Assembly (NCBI RefSeq): GCF_030532265.1 | Contig: NZ_JAUNLM010000001.1 | Location: 120,614 to 184,613 of the forward strand | Direction: 5' to 3' | DNA length: 64,000 bases | From: Clostridium sp. | GTDB lineage: Bacteria; Bacillota; Clostridia; Clostridiales; Clostridiaceae | Shown: piece by piece, positions 20,123 through 30,875 of the stretch | How positions within the stretch are numbered: the first letter of the stretch is position 1 | Layout: each line of letters opens with the position of its first letter | Program-made: the position numbers and the translations under genes | Notes under the pieces: model-generated | Told to the model about the DNA's origin: nothing | The model's input: only the letters and a program-made list of their open reading frames with translations | The model's database searches: none

Positions 20123-22165
20123 ATGTCAAAAATTAGAGTGTATGAATTAGCAAAGGAACTTAATATAAGTTCAAAAGATTTAATTGAATTATTAATGGAT
20201 GAATTTAATATAGAAGTCAAGAATCATATGAGTGTAATAGAAGATGAGGATGCAGAACTTATAAAAGAACTTTTAGGAAACTCATCAGAAGGAACAGCAG
20301 AAATCGTAGAAGAATACGAGAAAATTGTTGACGAAGAAGTAAACAAAGGACCTAAGAAAAAGAAAAAAGGTAAGAGAAATTCAAATTCAAATGAAGATAA
20401 TGATGGTGATGAAGCTAAAATTATTGAAGTTGGTGAAACTATTCTTGTAAAAGAATTAGCAGAAAAATTAAATAAACCATCAGCAGATGTTATAAAAACA
20501 CTTATATTTACTGGTGTTATGGCTGGAATAAATCAAGAAATAGATTTTGCTACAGCAGAAAAAGTTTGTGAAAAGTACGAAGTTTTAATAGAGAAAAAAG
20601 AAGAATCAGCAGAGCTTGATAAATTAGAAATAGAAGATGAAAAAGAAGAAAATCTTCAAAAGAGACCTCCTATAATAACTGTAATGGGACACGTTGACCA
20701 TGGTAAGACATCACTTTTAGATGCTATAAGAAAAGCTAAGGTTACTGCAACAGAAGCAGGTGGTATAACACAACACATAGGAGCATATACAGTAACAGTA
20801 AATGGAGAAGAAATAACATTTTTAGATACTCCAGGACATGAAGCTTTTACAGCAATGAGAGCAAGAGGGGCACAAATTACAGATGTAGTTATATTAGTTG
20901 TTGCAGCAGATGATGGAATAATGCCACAAACAAAAGAAGCTATAAGCCACTGTAAAGCAGCAGGGGTTCCTATGGTAGTTGCTATAAATAAAATAGATAG
21001 ACCAGGAGCTAATATAGATAGAGTAAAACAAGAATTAACTGAGTATGGATTAGTTGCAGAAGACTGGGGTGGAGATACAATATGTGTTCCAGTTTCAGCT
21101 AAAGAAGGTCAAGGAATAGGTACATTACTTGAAATGGTTCTTTTAACAGCAGAAATGTTAGAATTAAAAGCTAATCCAAATAGAAAAGCTAAAGGAACTG
21201 TAATTGAAGCTAAACTTGATAAAGGTAGAGGAGCAGTTGCTAGTTTACTTGTTCAAAATGGTACTTTACATGTTGGAGATTCAATATTAGTTGGATCAAC
21301 TTATGGAAGAATAAGAGCTATGTTTGACGATACAGGAAAGAAAATAAAATCAGCTGGTCCATCAATTCCAGTAGAAATTTTAGGACTTTCAGAAGTTCCA
21401 GCAGCAGGAGACAGATTTAATCAAGTAAAAGATGAGAAAACTGCTAGAAATATGGCTGAAAACAGAAAAGAAAAAATGAAAGCTGAAAGTCAAAATAGAC
21501 ATAGAGTTTCTCTTGAAGATTTATATAGTCAAATAAAAGAAGGTACTGTAAAAGAATTAAGTATTATAGTAAAAGCTGATGTTCAAGGTTCAGTTGAAGC
21601 TATAAGACAATCTTTAGAAAAATTATCAACAGAAGATGTTAAAGTAAGAGTTATACATGGAGGTGTTGGTGCTATAACTGAAACAGATATAACATTAGCA
21701 ACTGCTTCTAATGCAATAGTAATAGGATTTAATGTAAGACCGGATAATAATGCTGTTTCAGCGGCTGAAAAAGATGGTGTAGATATTAAAACTTATAGAA
21801 TTATATATGATGCAATAGATGATGTTAAATCAGCTATGATTGGAATGCTTGAGCCAGAATATAAAGAAGTTGTATTAGGTAAAGCAGAAATAAGAGAAAC
21901 TTATAAAATATCAAATGTTGGTACAATAGCTGGATGTTATGTTACAGATGGAAAAATAACAAGAAATTCAGATATAAGAGTTATAAGAGATGGTATAGTA
22001 ATATTTGAATCAACTTTAGCATCTTTAAAAAGATTTAAAGATGACGTAAAAGAAGTTAAGAGCGGATATGAATGTGGATTAAGTGTTGAAAAATTCAATG
22101 ACATTAAAGAAGGAGACATTATTGAAGCATATACTATGGAAGCCATCGAAAGAAAAGAACTGTAA
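20123..22165 (+). CDS. infB: Translation initiation factor IF-2
   Basis: GTPase that brings fMet-tRNA to the 30S P site and promotes subunit joining. 680 residues, short N-terminal region as in other firmicutes, with two IF2_N modules ([11 protein letters not shown] at the start, [14 protein letters not shown] near 110). G1 [12 protein letters not shown] near 190, G3 [15 protein letters not shown] near 235, G4 NKID near 290, G5 SAKEGQG near 325. C-terminal domains with the fMet-binding C2 follow. SD GGGGGTGA precedes ATG 20123. Confidence 0.98.
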   Translation: MSKIRVYELAKELNISSKDLIELLMDEFNIEVKNHMSVIEDEDAELIKELLGNSSEGTAEIVEEYEKIVDEEVNKGPKKKKKGKRNSNSNEDNDGDEAKIIEVGETILVKELAEKLNKPSADVIKTLIFTGVMAGINQEIDFATAEKVCEKYEVLIEKKEESAELDKLEIEDEKEENLQKRPPIITVMGHVDHGKTSLLDAIRKAKVTATEAGGITQHIGAYTVTVNGEEITFLDTPGHEAFTAMRARGAQITDVVILVVAADDGIMPQTKEAISHCKAAGVPMVVAINKIDRPGANIDRVKQELTEYGLVAEDWGGDTICVPVSAKEGQGIGTLLEMVLLTAEMLELKANPNRKAKGTVIEAKLDKGRGAVASLLVQNGTLHVGDSILVGSTYGRIRAMFDDTGKKIKSAGPSIPVEILGLSEVPAAGDRFNQVKDEKTARNMAENRKEKMKAESQNRHRVSLEDLYSQIKEGTVKELSIIVKADVQGSVEAIRQSLEKLSTEDVKVRVIHGGVGAITETDITLATASNAIVIGFNVRPDNNAVSAAEKDGVDIKTYRIIYDAIDDVKSAMIGMLEPEYKEVVLGKAEIRETYKISNVGTIAGCYVTDGKITRNSDIRVIRDGIVIFESTLASLKRFKDDVKEVKSGYECGLSVEKFNDIKEGDIIEAYTMEAIERKEL

Positions 22166-22182
22166 TTAAGAGGTGAATTAAC

Positions 22183-22533
22183 ATGGCTAATTATAGAGGT
22201 GGAAGAATAAACGAAGAAGTTAAGAAAGTTGTAAGTAGTTTAATTCAAAATGAAATAAAAGATCCTAGATTAACAGCTATGATTTCAGTAACAGGCGTTG
22301 AAGTAACTAGAGATTTAAGTTATGCAAAAGTATTTGTAAGCATATTTGCAAATAGTGAAGAAGAAAAAGAAAGCAATCTAAAGGCTTTAAAAAGTGCAAG
22401 TGGGTTTATAAGAAGAGAAGTTGGGCGTAAGGTTAAATTAAGAGTTACCCCACAAATAATTTTTGAATTAGATGAATCAATCGATTATGGAATGAAAATT
22501 GATGGATTAATAAGAAAAGCTAAGGAGCAATAA
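22183..22533 (+). CDS. rbfA: Ribosome-binding factor A
   Basis: KH-type factor for 16S rRNA 5'-end maturation and cold adaptation. 116 residues. Family motifs: NEEVKKVVSSLIQNEIKDPRL at 10-30, VTGVEVTRDLSYAKVFVS near 40-58, and RVTPQIIFELDESIDYGMKID near 85-105. It follows infB by 17 bases. Confidence 0.97.
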   Translation: MANYRGGRINEEVKKVVSSLIQNEIKDPRLTAMISVTGVEVTRDLSYAKVFVSIFANSEEEKESNLKALKSASGFIRREVGRKVKLRVTPQIIFELDESIDYGMKIDGLIRKAKEQ

Positions 22534-22536
22534 TAT

Positions 22537-23523
22537 ATGGCACTTAAGGATATTAAGAAAATTATCATTGAGGCTAATAAAATTGGAATAACATATCATA
22601 CATCACCAGATGGAGATGCTATAGGTAGTGCCTTAGGTCTTCTTAATGGGTTAAGAGAACTTGGTAAGGAAGTGTATATAATATCTAAGGATACACTTCC
22701 TGAAGATTTCTCTTATCTTCATTATTCAGAAGAAATTAATGGTACAATTACAGAGCCAACAGAAGGAACGGACTTGGTAATTGTTTTAGATTGTGGGAAT
22801 TTAGAAAGAATATCTGCAGATTTATCGCAATTTAAAGGAATGATAATTAATATAGATCATCATATGTCGAATGATAATTATGGGTTTATAAATTATGTTG
22901 ATACTGAGGCGGCTGCTACAGCAGAAATAGTATTTTTATTATTAAAAGAAATGGGATATGACTTTTCAGTTAAAGAAGATATATTGCAAAAAATAGGAAA
23001 TTGTATATATACATCTTTAGTTACGGATACAGGTTCTTTTAGACATTCTAATGTTACTAAAAGAACACATAATATAGCTGGGGATTTAATTGAAGTAGGA
23101 GTTAATAATTCAAGTATATACAATAATTTGTTTGATAATAGAAGTATAAATAAACTTAATTTGATGGGATATGTTTTTCAAAGAGCTAAACTTTATTTTG
23201 ATGGTAAAGTTGTTTGTGCATCTATAGATGATAATATAATAAAAAAATTTGATGCTGAAAAAGAAGATACTTCAGATATAATAGGAACTCTTTTAAGTAT
23301 AAAATCAGTTGAAATTGCTATTCTTTTAAAGGAAGTTGAAGAAGGTGTAAAAGCAAGCCTTAGATCAAAAAATGATTTTGATGTTAGAAAAATAGCAGAA
23401 CAATTTGGAGGCGGTGGACATATAAAAGCTTCTGGACTAATGCAAAGAGGGGTTTTACTTAATGTAGCTAAAGATAATCTTTTAAAGTCTATTGAAAGAG
23501 AGTTAATGTCATGCAAGGAGTAA
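22537..23523 (+). CDS. nrnA: DHH/DHHA1 oligoribonuclease NrnA
   Basis: NanoRNase and 3'-phosphoadenosine 5'-phosphate phosphatase family; clears short RNA oligomers and, in some bacteria, pGpG or pApA. 328 residues. DHH domain motifs HTSPDGDAIGSALGL near 20-35, VIVLDCGN near 80, IINIDHHMSNDNYG near 103-118, and VTDTGSFRHSNV near 158-170. The DHHA1 ending FGGGGHIKASG lies near 290-300. It starts 3 bases after rbfA, and its 3' end overlaps truB by 13 bases. Confidence 0.93.
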   Translation: MALKDIKKIIIEANKIGITYHTSPDGDAIGSALGLLNGLRELGKEVYIISKDTLPEDFSYLHYSEEINGTITEPTEGTDLVIVLDCGNLERISADLSQFKGMIINIDHHMSNDNYGFINYVDTEAAATAEIVFLLLKEMGYDFSVKEDILQKIGNCIYTSLVTDTGSFRHSNVTKRTHNIAGDLIEVGVNNSSIYNNLFDNRSINKLNLMGYVFQRAKLYFDGKVVCASIDDNIIKKFDAEKEDTSDIIGTLLSIKSVEIAILLKEVEEGVKASLRSKNDFDVRKIAEQFGGGGHIKASGLMQRGVLLNVAKDNLLKSIERELMSCKE

Positions 23524-24386
23524 TTAATATATTTAAAAACCCTGGAATGACATCTTTTGATGTTGTAAGAATTATAAAGAAGATTTCAAAAGAAAAGAAA
23601 GTAGGACATACAGGCACTCTAGATCCTGAAGCATGTGGTGTTTTACCAATTTGTCTTGGAAAAGCAACAAAAATAATAGATTATATAATGATAGCACCTA
23701 AAAGATATGAAGTTGAATTTTCTTTAGGATTTAAGACTACAACATATGATTTAGAAGGTGAGGTTCTAGATAAAAAGGATATTTCTCATCTTGAGGAAAA
23801 TATTATATATAATGTCATAAAATCTTTTGAAGGAACTTATAGTCAAATTCCACCAATGTATTCGGCTATTAAAAAAAATGGTGTAAGATTATATGATTTA
23901 GCAAGACAGGGAATAGAAATCGAAAGAGAAGGTAGAGAAGTTACTATATATAACATAGATAATATAAAGATAGATTTACCTAAAATTACAATGTCTGTTA
24001 AGTGTTCTAAGGGAACATACATAAGAAGTTTATGCTATGATATAGGTGAAAAATTAGGTGTTTATGGAACTATGTGTAAGTTAAGAAGAACTGAAACATC
24101 AGTATTTAAAGAACAAGATAGTGTAAATATAGATTTACTAAATGAAGATAATATTAGTGAATATTTAATACCTATAGAAAAAGCATTAAATGCATACCCT
24201 TCTGTAACTATAAATAATAAATTTAGAAATCTTCTTGTAAATGGAGCAAATGTATACGATAAGAGGATTTTTAAAAGTGATGTTGAGATAAATACTTTAT
24301 ATAGAGTTTTTGATGAAGATAATATGTTTTTAGGGCTTGGAAAGAAATATAAAGATGGCTTTAAGTTAGAAAAATTATTAATATAA
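23511..24386 (+). CDS. truB: tRNA pseudouridine-55 synthase
   Basis: Makes the universal pseudouridine 55 in the tRNA T loop. 291 residues. Motifs: NIFKNPGMTSFDVV at the start, GHTGTLDPEACGVLPICLG near 35-53 containing the catalytic Asp (TLDPEA), and KCSKGTYIRSLCYDIGE near 164-180. Its ATG lies inside the end of nrnA, so translation is probably coupled. Confidence 0.98.
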   Translation: MQGVINIFKNPGMTSFDVVRIIKKISKEKKVGHTGTLDPEACGVLPICLGKATKIIDYIMIAPKRYEVEFSLGFKTTTYDLEGEVLDKKDISHLEENIIYNVIKSFEGTYSQIPPMYSAIKKNGVRLYDLARQGIEIEREGREVTIYNIDNIKIDLPKITMSVKCSKGTYIRSLCYDIGEKLGVYGTMCKLRRTETSVFKEQDSVNIDLLNEDNISEYLIPIEKALNAYPSVTINNKFRNLLVNGANVYDKRIFKSDVEINTLYRVFDEDNMFLGLGKKYKDGFKLEKLLI

Positions 24387-24410
24387 CTTAATAGGAGAGA
24401 ATGCTAAAAG

Positions 24411-25325
24411 ATGAAAGTAATTGATAAAAAAGATACTGGATATTATATTGCATTAGGAAGTTTTGATGGATTGCACAAAGGACATTTGTCATTAATAGAA
24501 AAGTGTATAGAGCTTTCTAAAATAAACAATTGCAATAGTATGGTATTTTCATTTAGTAATCATCCAAGAACTGTTATTAATCCAGATAAAAAAATAGAAT
24601 ATTTAATGAACAATAATGAAAAAATTAATATTCTAAAAAATGAGGGTATAGATAAGGTTGTTCTTAGAGAATTTAATAAAGAATTTATGGAATTATCAGC
24701 AGAAGGATTTATAGAGAAACTTTGCAATGAATATAATGTTAAAGGTATAGTAGTAGGTTTTAATTATAAGTTTGGACATAAAAATCTAGGAGATACAAAA
24801 CTTTTAGAAAAACTATCTAAAATTTATAATTATGATTTAAAAATTATGGAACCACTTTTATTTGATGGATATCCTATAAGTAGTACTAGAATAAGAAAAG
24901 CAATAAGAGATGGTGAAATTGAATGTGCAAATAAGATGTTAACTAGACCTTATAGTATTACAGGAAAGATAATACATGGTAGACAGTTAGGTCGAACTAT
25001 TGGATTTCCTACTGCAAATTTAAAAATGAATTTCAATAAAATTATTCTTTGCATTGGTGTATATTATAGCAATGTAAAGTGGAATAATAAAATATATAAG
25101 GGAATAACATCAGTTGGTAAAAATCCTACTGTTGAAGGTAAGAGTTTAACAATAGAAACATATATATTAGATTTTGATAAAGAAATTTATGGAGATGAAA
25201 TAACTTTGTATTTTCTTGAAAGAATTAGAGGGGAAATAAAATTTAACTCTATATATGAATTAAAGAATCAATTAAAAGATGATGAAAAGTTTGCACAATT
25301 AAGAAGAATAAATCATATTATATAA
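24411..25325 (+). CDS. ribF: Bifunctional riboflavin kinase / FMN adenylyltransferase
   Basis: Converts riboflavin to FMN and FMN to FAD. 304 residues. N-terminal nucleotidyltransferase domain: ALGSFDGLHKGHLSLI near 15-30, GFNYKFGHKNLGD near 117-130, PISSTRIRKAI near 155-166. C-terminal kinase domain: GRQLGRTIGFPTANL near 189-203 and KGITSVGKNPTVEGKSLTIETYI near 230-252. It is the last gene of the nusA-ribF operon; the rpsO promoter follows at once. Confidence 0.97.
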   Translation: MKVIDKKDTGYYIALGSFDGLHKGHLSLIEKCIELSKINNCNSMVFSFSNHPRTVINPDKKIEYLMNNNEKINILKNEGIDKVVLREFNKEFMELSAEGFIEKLCNEYNVKGIVVGFNYKFGHKNLGDTKLLEKLSKIYNYDLKIMEPLLFDGYPISSTRIRKAIRDGEIECANKMLTRPYSITGKIIHGRQLGRTIGFPTANLKMNFNKIILCIGVYYSNVKWNNKIYKGITSVGKNPTVEGKSLTIETYILDFDKEIYGDEITLYFLERIRGEIKFNSIYELKNQLKDDEKFAQLRRINHII

Positions 25326-25331
25326 ATTTTA

Positions 25332-25360
25332 TTTACAATAATAGATTGTTCTGCTATAAT
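25332..25360 (+). promoter_or_regulatory. Sigma-A promoter of rpsO
   Basis: TTTACA (25332-25337), 17-bp spacer, consensus TATAAT (25355-25360). Start expected near 25367. Confidence 0.85.
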
Positions 25361-25365
25361 AAATA

Positions 25366-25441
25366 GCGGAAACCTAGTCCTACGTTATAAGGTGCCATCT
25401 TATTACGTGGAACTAAGGGGATATTTTACGGAGGTGTAATT
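25366..25441 (+). promoter_or_regulatory. Structured rpsO leader, probable S15 autoregulatory element
   Basis: About 75 bases between promoter and ATG 25442, much more GC-rich than other intergenic DNA here. Complementary pieces include CTAGT/ACTAAG, TACGT/TTACGTGG and ATAAG/CTTAT, compatible with a multi-helix junction before the SD GGAGGTG. Firmicute rpsO leaders often bind S15 for feedback. The element is inferred from position and pairing. Confidence 0.55.
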
Positions 25442-25705
25442 ATGGATAAGGCAAGAAAGCAAGAAATAATTAAAGAATTTGGAAGAAGTGAACAAGATAC
25501 AGGATCAGCAGAAGTTCAAATCGCTTTATTAAGCGAAAGAATTAATGAATTAACTGAACACTTAAAAGTTCACAAGAAAGACCACCACTCAAGAAGAGGA
25601 TTATTAATGATGGTTGGACAAAGAAGAGGTCTTTTAAATTACTTAGCAAAGCAAGATATCGAAAGATATAGAGCTATAATTAAAAAATTAGGTTTAAGAA
25701 GATAG
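25442..25705 (+). CDS. rpsO: 30S ribosomal protein S15
   Basis: Primary 16S rRNA-binding protein that nucleates the platform of the 30S subunit. 87 residues, near the family norm. Motifs: [22 protein letters not shown] near 13-34, [25 protein letters not shown] near 42-66. SD GGAGGTG precedes the ATG. It has its own promoter, structured leader and terminator, next to pnp, the usual arrangement. Confidence 0.98.
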   Translation: MDKARKQEIIKEFGRSEQDTGSAEVQIALLSERINELTEHLKVHKKDHHSRRGLLMMVGQRRGLLNYLAKQDIERYRAIIKKLGLRR

Positions 25706-25707
25706 CT

Positions 25708-25736
25708 TAGAGCGGTTAAAACCGCTCTATTATTTT
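25708..25736 (+). terminator. Intrinsic terminator after rpsO
   Basis: TAGAGCGG, loop TTAAAA, CCGCTCTA, then TTATTTT. Confidence 0.88.
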
Positions 25737-25786
25737 AAAATAATTAGAAAAATTTGTAAGAAAACAAGTCGAAAGGAGGGTTCCTT

Positions 25787-27895
25787 ATGAGAAATACAAT
25801 AGGTACAGTAATAGCTGGAAGAGAAATGAAAGTTGAATTTGGTGATTTAGGTATGTTATCAAATGCTGCTGTGTTAGTAAGCTATGGAGATACTGTAATA
25901 TTAACTAATGTAAATAAGTCAGAAGAACCGAGAGAAGGTATAGATTTCTTTCCATTAAGTGTAGAATATGAAGAAAGATTATATGCTGTTGGAAAAATAC
26001 CTGGAGGATTTATAAAGAGAGAAGGAAGGCCATCAGACAAAGCTATTCTTCATGGAAGAGCTGTTGATAGAACTATAAGACCTTTATTTCCAAAGGGATA
26101 TAGAAATGATGTTCAAGTTGTATGTACTGTAGTTTCAGTTGAAAAAGATAATTTACCTGAAATATTAGCTATAAATGCAGCTTCAATAGCTTTATGTTTA
26201 TCAAGTATACCATATAATATTCCAGTAGCTGGAGTACAAGTTGGTTTAGTTGATGGCGAATTTATACTTAATCCTACATCAGAACAAAGAGAAAAAAGCA
26301 TATTAGATCTTACTGTATGTGCTACTAAAGAAAAGGTTATGATGATAGAAGCTGGTGGAGATGAAATACCAGAAGATACAATGATAGAAGCAATAAACTT
26401 TGGATTTGAATCATGTCAACCAATAATAGCCTTTCAAGAAGAAGCTATGGCTAAGTTAGGAAAAGCTAAAGAAGAAGCCGTTCTTTATAGAGTAGATGAA
26501 GAAGTAGAAAGAGATGTTAAAGATTTTGCTTCAGATATGGTAAAAGATGCTATGTATATCATGGATAAAGATGAAAGAAATGAAGCTATGAGCAAAGTAA
26601 ACGAAGCGGTTTATGCAGAGTTTTCTGAAAAGCATGAAGGTAAAGAAGGAGACATAAAAGAAGTTCTTTATACAATGCAAAAAGCAGTAGTTAGAAATAT
26701 GCTTTTAAAGGATAAAAGAAGACCAGATGGTAGAGCTTTTGATGAAATAAGACCACTTGATTGTGAAGTTTCAATTTTACCAAGAACTCATGGTACTGGA
26801 TTATTTACAAGAGGATTAACTCAAGTAATGACAGTTGCTACATTAGGATCAATTGGTGATATACAAATATTAGATGGAATAGACGAGGCAGAGTCTAAAA
26901 GATATATGCATCATTACAATTTCCCAGCATATAGTGTTGGAGAAGTAAGACCGCTTAGAGGTCCAGGAAGAAGAGAAATAGGTCATGGAGCTTTAGCAGA
27001 AAGAGCACTTGAACCTTTAATACCTTCTGAAGATGAATTCCCATATACTATAAGATTAGTTTCAGAAGTTTTAAGTTCAAATGGTTCAACATCACAAGCT
27101 TCTGTTTGTGGATCTACTTTAGCATTATTAGATGCAGGAGTTCCTATAAAAAGACCAGCGGCAGGTATTGCTATGGGACTTATAACATCAGAAGATTTAA
27201 CTGAAGAAGAAGTATTAACTGATATCCAAGGAATAGAAGACTTCTTTGGTGATATGGATTTTAAAGTTGCAGGTACAGAAAAAGGTATAACATCAATACA
27301 AGTTGATACTAAGCTTAAAGGGTTAAGTTTTAATGTTGTAAATACTGCAATAAAAAATGCTAGAAAAGCTAGAATGACAATTTTAGAAAAAATACAAGAA
27401 TGTATACCAGAGCCAAGAAAAGATGTTTCAATATATGCACCAAAAACATCAATTATAAAAATTGATCCAGAAAAAATCAGAGATGTAATTGGAGCCGGTG
27501 GAAAGGTAATTAACAAAATTATCGAAGATACTGGTGTAAAAATAGATATAAAAGAAGATGGAACAGTATTTGTATCATCAGTAGATCATGATGGAGTTAA
27601 AAAGGCTATTAGCATAATAGAAGGTTTAACTAAAGAGGTTAAAGCTGGAGAAATTTACTTAGGTAAAGTAACTAAGATAACAACATTCGGAGCTTTTGTA
27701 GAAATTCTTCCTAATAAAGAAGGGCTAGTGCATATTTCAAAATTAGATAAAAGTAGAGTAAATAAAGTTGAAGATATAGTTTCGGTTGGTGATGAAATCC
27801 TTGTTAAAGTTACAGAGATTGATAACCAAGGAAGAATAAATCTTTCAAGAAAAGATGCATTAGAAGATAATGAAGAAAAAGAAGATAAGGAATAA
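25787..27895 (+). CDS. pnp: Polyribonucleotide nucleotidyltransferase (PNPase)
   Basis: Phosphorolytic 3'-5' exoribonuclease and RNA tailing enzyme of the degradosome. 702 residues. First RNase PH-like domain about 1-215, second about 310-540 ([63 protein letters not shown] with catalytic acidic residues). KH domain near 555-610 ([15 protein letters not shown]) and S1 domain near 620-690 ([16 protein letters not shown]). SD GGAGGG precedes ATG 25787. A terminator follows. Confidence 0.98.
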   Translation: MRNTIGTVIAGREMKVEFGDLGMLSNAAVLVSYGDTVILTNVNKSEEPREGIDFFPLSVEYEERLYAVGKIPGGFIKREGRPSDKAILHGRAVDRTIRPLFPKGYRNDVQVVCTVVSVEKDNLPEILAINAASIALCLSSIPYNIPVAGVQVGLVDGEFILNPTSEQREKSILDLTVCATKEKVMMIEAGGDEIPEDTMIEAINFGFESCQPIIAFQEEAMAKLGKAKEEAVLYRVDEEVERDVKDFASDMVKDAMYIMDKDERNEAMSKVNEAVYAEFSEKHEGKEGDIKEVLYTMQKAVVRNMLLKDKRRPDGRAFDEIRPLDCEVSILPRTHGTGLFTRGLTQVMTVATLGSIGDIQILDGIDEAESKRYMHHYNFPAYSVGEVRPLRGPGRREIGHGALAERALEPLIPSEDEFPYTIRLVSEVLSSNGSTSQASVCGSTLALLDAGVPIKRPAAGIAMGLITSEDLTEEEVLTDIQGIEDFFGDMDFKVAGTEKGITSIQVDTKLKGLSFNVVNTAIKNARKARMTILEKIQECIPEPRKDVSIYAPKTSIIKIDPEKIRDVIGAGGKVINKIIEDTGVKIDIKEDGTVFVSSVDHDGVKKAISIIEGLTKEVKAGEIYLGKVTKITTFGAFVEILPNKEGLVHISKLDKSRVNKVEDIVSVGDEILVKVTEIDNQGRINLSRKDALEDNEEKEDKE

Positions 27896-27896
27896 T

Positions 27897-27924
27897 AAAA
27901 GGGCAATATAATTGCCTTTTTTTT
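27897..27924 (+). terminator. Intrinsic terminator after pnp
   Basis: AAAAGGGCAAT, loop ATA, ATTGCCTTTTT followed by more Ts (one G-U pair in the stem). Confidence 0.88.
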
Positions 27925-27940
27925 ACTAGAGGAGGCTTTT

Positions 27941-29245
27941 ATGCATAAAATTTTTACACTAGAAAATGGGCTAAAAATTGTTACAGAAAAAATAGATGGG
28001 GTTAATTCGGTTAGTGTAGGAGTAATGATTCAAAATGGATCAAGAAATGAAGAATTAGAGGTAAATGGTATTTCTCATTTTATAGAACACATGTTTTTTA
28101 AAGGTACGAAAAATAGAACTGCAAAACAAATTGCAGAAGAAATCGAAAATGTAGGTGGGCAAATAAATGCTTTTACAAGTAAAGAGGTAACTTGTTATTA
28201 TATAAAAACATTGCATACACATATAGATATTTCTTTAGATGTATTATCAGATATGATTTTAAATTCAAAGTTTGATGAAGAAGAAATTGAAAAAGAAAAA
28301 GGTGTAGTAATAGAAGAAATAAATATGAGTGAAGATAGTCCAGAAGATGTCTTAGATAATCTTCATTCAAAGGCAGCATTTGAAGGAAATACATTATCTT
28401 ACCCTATATTAGGCAGTATAGAAAAGGTTAAGGATTTAACAAGAGATGAAATTATAAAATTTATAGATGAAAAATATACACCAAATAATTCTGTTATATC
28501 TATTTGTGGTAAATTTGATGAAGATCAAATATTAAGGCTAGTAAAAAAGTTTTTTGGAGAATGGGAAAATAAAAGTAATTATTCTCCTAAATATGAACCT
28601 TTTGAAATAAAACAAAATTCATATTTTTTAAAAAAAGAAATCGAGCAACTTCATATAAATTTAGGTTTAAAGGGCTTACCAGCAAATGATGATAAAGGAT
28701 ATGCATTAGTATTATTAAATAATATATTAGGTGGTGGAGCATCATCTATATTATTTCAAAAAGTTCGTGAAGAACTTGGACTTTGTTACTCTGTATATTC
28801 ATATATTCAAGCTTTTCAAGAAACTGGATTAATAAGTATATATATAGGTCTTAGTAAAGAATATGCTTCAAAAGCTTTACAAGTTATAAGAAGAGAAATA
28901 GAGAATTTGGTTGAAAATGGTATAACAGAAGAACAATTAAAAATAAATAAAGAAAAGATTAAAGCTAATTATATATTAGGTTTAGAAAGCACTAGTTCTA
29001 AAATGTTTGCTAATGCAAAATCATTGCTTTTAAGAAAAAATATTAGAACTGAAGAAGAAGTTATAGAAAAAATAGATAAAATAAGTAAAAATGATATAGA
29101 TTATGTTATTAATAAGTGTTTTAAAGATGGAGTTATAAACACTGCTTATGTTGGTAGTGACATAGATAAGGACTACTTAGATTCATTTATATATAAATCA
29201 ACAATAGCTTATAATTATAAAAATGAAGACAAATGTAAAATATAG
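27941..29245 (+). CDS. M16-family zinc peptidase (MlpA/YmxG-like)
   Basis: Processing-peptidase-like zinc protease, 434 residues, the length of B. subtilis YmxG/MlpA. The inverted zinc motif HFIEH is at residues 46-50 in NGISHFIEHMFFKGT, with a downstream metal-ligand Glu expected near EKGVVIEEI. The C-terminal half carries NILGGGASSILFQKVREELGLCYS near 265-288, typical of the second M16 lobe. It follows pnp, as in Bacillus and other clostridia. The substrate is unknown. Confidence 0.9.
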   Translation: MHKIFTLENGLKIVTEKIDGVNSVSVGVMIQNGSRNEELEVNGISHFIEHMFFKGTKNRTAKQIAEEIENVGGQINAFTSKEVTCYYIKTLHTHIDISLDVLSDMILNSKFDEEEIEKEKGVVIEEINMSEDSPEDVLDNLHSKAAFEGNTLSYPILGSIEKVKDLTRDEIIKFIDEKYTPNNSVISICGKFDEDQILRLVKKFFGEWENKSNYSPKYEPFEIKQNSYFLKKEIEQLHINLGLKGLPANDDKGYALVLLNNILGGGASSILFQKVREELGLCYSVYSYIQAFQETGLISIYIGLSKEYASKALQVIRREIENLVENGITEEQLKINKEKIKANYILGLESTSSKMFANAKSLLLRKNIRTEEEVIEKIDKISKNDIDYVINKCFKDGVINTAYVGSDIDKDYLDSFIYKSTIAYNYKNEDKCKI

Positions 29246-29303
29246 TAATAAAAATAAATTATACTTCATATATTTATGTATAAATATATAGGAGGTCTTA
29301 CTT

Positions 29304-29594
29304 ATGTATGTTCAAGGAGATAAAAATATAAAATATCTTAGTGAACTTGAAAAATATGAGCTTATAAATATAAATGATGGTGAAAAATACGATTATCTTC
29401 AAAATAATGATTTAGTAATTGATGAAGAAGGAAATATAAGATATTTAATAGTTGATACTACAACTTCTAAGTTTAGTATTTTTGGTGGGGCGAGAGAAGT
29501 ATTAGAAATAAATTGGAATGCAGTTCAAAAGGTTGGAGCAAAAACAATAATATTAGATGCTGATGAAAGAAGTATAAAACGAGCTAAAGTATAA
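29304..29594 (+). CDS. YlmC/YmxH-family PRC-barrel sporulation protein
   Basis: 96-residue protein of the YlmC/YmxH family (PRC-barrel fold), a group linked to sporulation in Bacillus and clostridia but without a defined activity. Recognisable core: VIDEEGNIRYLIVDTTTSKFSIFGGAREVLEINWNAVQKVGAKTIILD in overlapping pieces between about 40 and 88. SD AGGAGGT precedes ATG 29304. It lies between the M16 peptidase and aspartokinase, matching the ymxG-ymxH-dapG order of Bacillus. Confidence 0.85.
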   Translation: MYVQGDKNIKYLSELEKYELININDGEKYDYLQNNDLVIDEEGNIRYLIVDTTTSKFSIFGGAREVLEINWNAVQKVGAKTIILDADERSIKRAKV

Positions 29595-29612
29595 ATTTAA
29601 GGGGGAAACGTT

Positions 29613-30812
29613 ATGAAAATTGTAGTACAAAAATTTGGTGGAACATCTGTATCTACAAAAGAAAGAAGACAGAAAGTAATAGAAAAAGTAAAGCAAGCTA
29701 TTAATAAAGGATTTTCACCCGTTGTGGTAGTTTCGGCTATGGGAAGAAAGGGAGATCCTTATGCTACTGATACATTATTATCATTAATAGAAAAAGATTT
29801 TAAAGCAACAAATAAATTAGCTACAGATCTTTTAATGTGTTGTGGAGAAATAATAAGTTCAGTAGTTATGAGTAATGAGTTATTTAAATCAGGAATAGAT
29901 GCAATTCCTTTAACTGGAGGTCAGGCTGGTATAAAAACTGATAATATTTATACAAATGCTAATCATATAGATGTTAAGCCAGATCAGATATTAGATGCAG
30001 TTTCAAAAGGAAGAGTTCCTGTAATAACAGGATTCCAAGGTATGACAGAAGATGGATTTTTCACAACTCTTGGAAGAGGAGGTAGTGATACGAGTGCAGC
30101 TATTATTGGAGCAGCATTAAATGCAAATCAAATAGAGATTTATACTGATGTAGATGGAATAATGACAGCTGATCCAAGAATAGTTCAAAATGCTTCAGTT
30201 ATAAATGTTATAAGTTATAATGAAGTATTCCAATTAGCAGAACAAGGTGCAAAAGTAATACATCCAAGGGCTGTAGATATTGCAATGAAGAGTAATGTTC
30301 CTCTTTTAATAAAAAATACAATGAGTGATGCAGAAGGTACTCTTATAAATAATAATGGTGATATAAATAATGATAAAATAATAACTGGTATAACTCATAG
30401 AAATAATAGAATACAAGTAAATATAAAATTAAACGAAAATAAAGATAATCAAAAATATAGAGAGGTATTAAGTTTATTAGCAGCAAATAAAATAAGCTTA
30501 GATCTTATAAATATATTCCCAGATCAACAAATTTTTACTATAGATAATGAAAGCAAAAACAATTTAGAAAATATATTAAATTCAATTAATATAAAATATT
30601 CATTAAATGAAGGATGTAGTCAAATAGCTGTAATAGGATCAAGAATGGCTGGAATACCTGGAGTTATAGCTAAGATTGTTCAAACTTTAACTGATAATAA
30701 TATTGAAGTTTTACAAACAGCAGATTCACATATGACTATATGGTGTTTAATAAAAACAGAAAAAGTATCTGAAGCTATTAATGCATTACATAAATCATTT
30801 GAATTATCATAA
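29613..30812 (+). CDS. dapG: Aspartokinase
   Basis: Phosphorylates aspartate at the head of the lysine, threonine, methionine and diaminopimelate pathways. 399 residues with an N-terminal kinase domain (VVQKFGGTSVSTKERR at 4-19, TTLGRGGSDTSAA near 149, EIYTDVDGIMTADPR near 175) and two C-terminal ACT domains (about 260-399, AVIGSRMAGIPGVIAKI). The DapG assignment, rather than LysC, rests on its place after ymxH; the isozyme class is otherwise not certain. Confidence 0.88.
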   Translation: MKIVVQKFGGTSVSTKERRQKVIEKVKQAINKGFSPVVVVSAMGRKGDPYATDTLLSLIEKDFKATNKLATDLLMCCGEIISSVVMSNELFKSGIDAIPLTGGQAGIKTDNIYTNANHIDVKPDQILDAVSKGRVPVITGFQGMTEDGFFTTLGRGGSDTSAAIIGAALNANQIEIYTDVDGIMTADPRIVQNASVINVISYNEVFQLAEQGAKVIHPRAVDIAMKSNVPLLIKNTMSDAEGTLINNNGDINNDKIITGITHRNNRIQVNIKLNENKDNQKYREVLSLLAANKISLDLINIFPDQQIFTIDNESKNNLENILNSINIKYSLNEGCSQIAVIGSRMAGIPGVIAKIVQTLTDNNIEVLQTADSHMTIWCLIKTEKVSEAINALHKSFELS

Positions 30813-30875
30813 ACTAAATAAATAGTATAAAATATTTACTCTTGTACAAAATAAAAATGTATAGGAGGAATGGTT

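Noticed and set aside
26983-27516. 177-residue frame antisense to pnp
   Set aside because: Lies wholly inside a conserved gene, has no SD and no recognisable domain; it reflects codon bias of the + strand gene. The same applies to the antisense frames in topA, ispG, polC and cobT.
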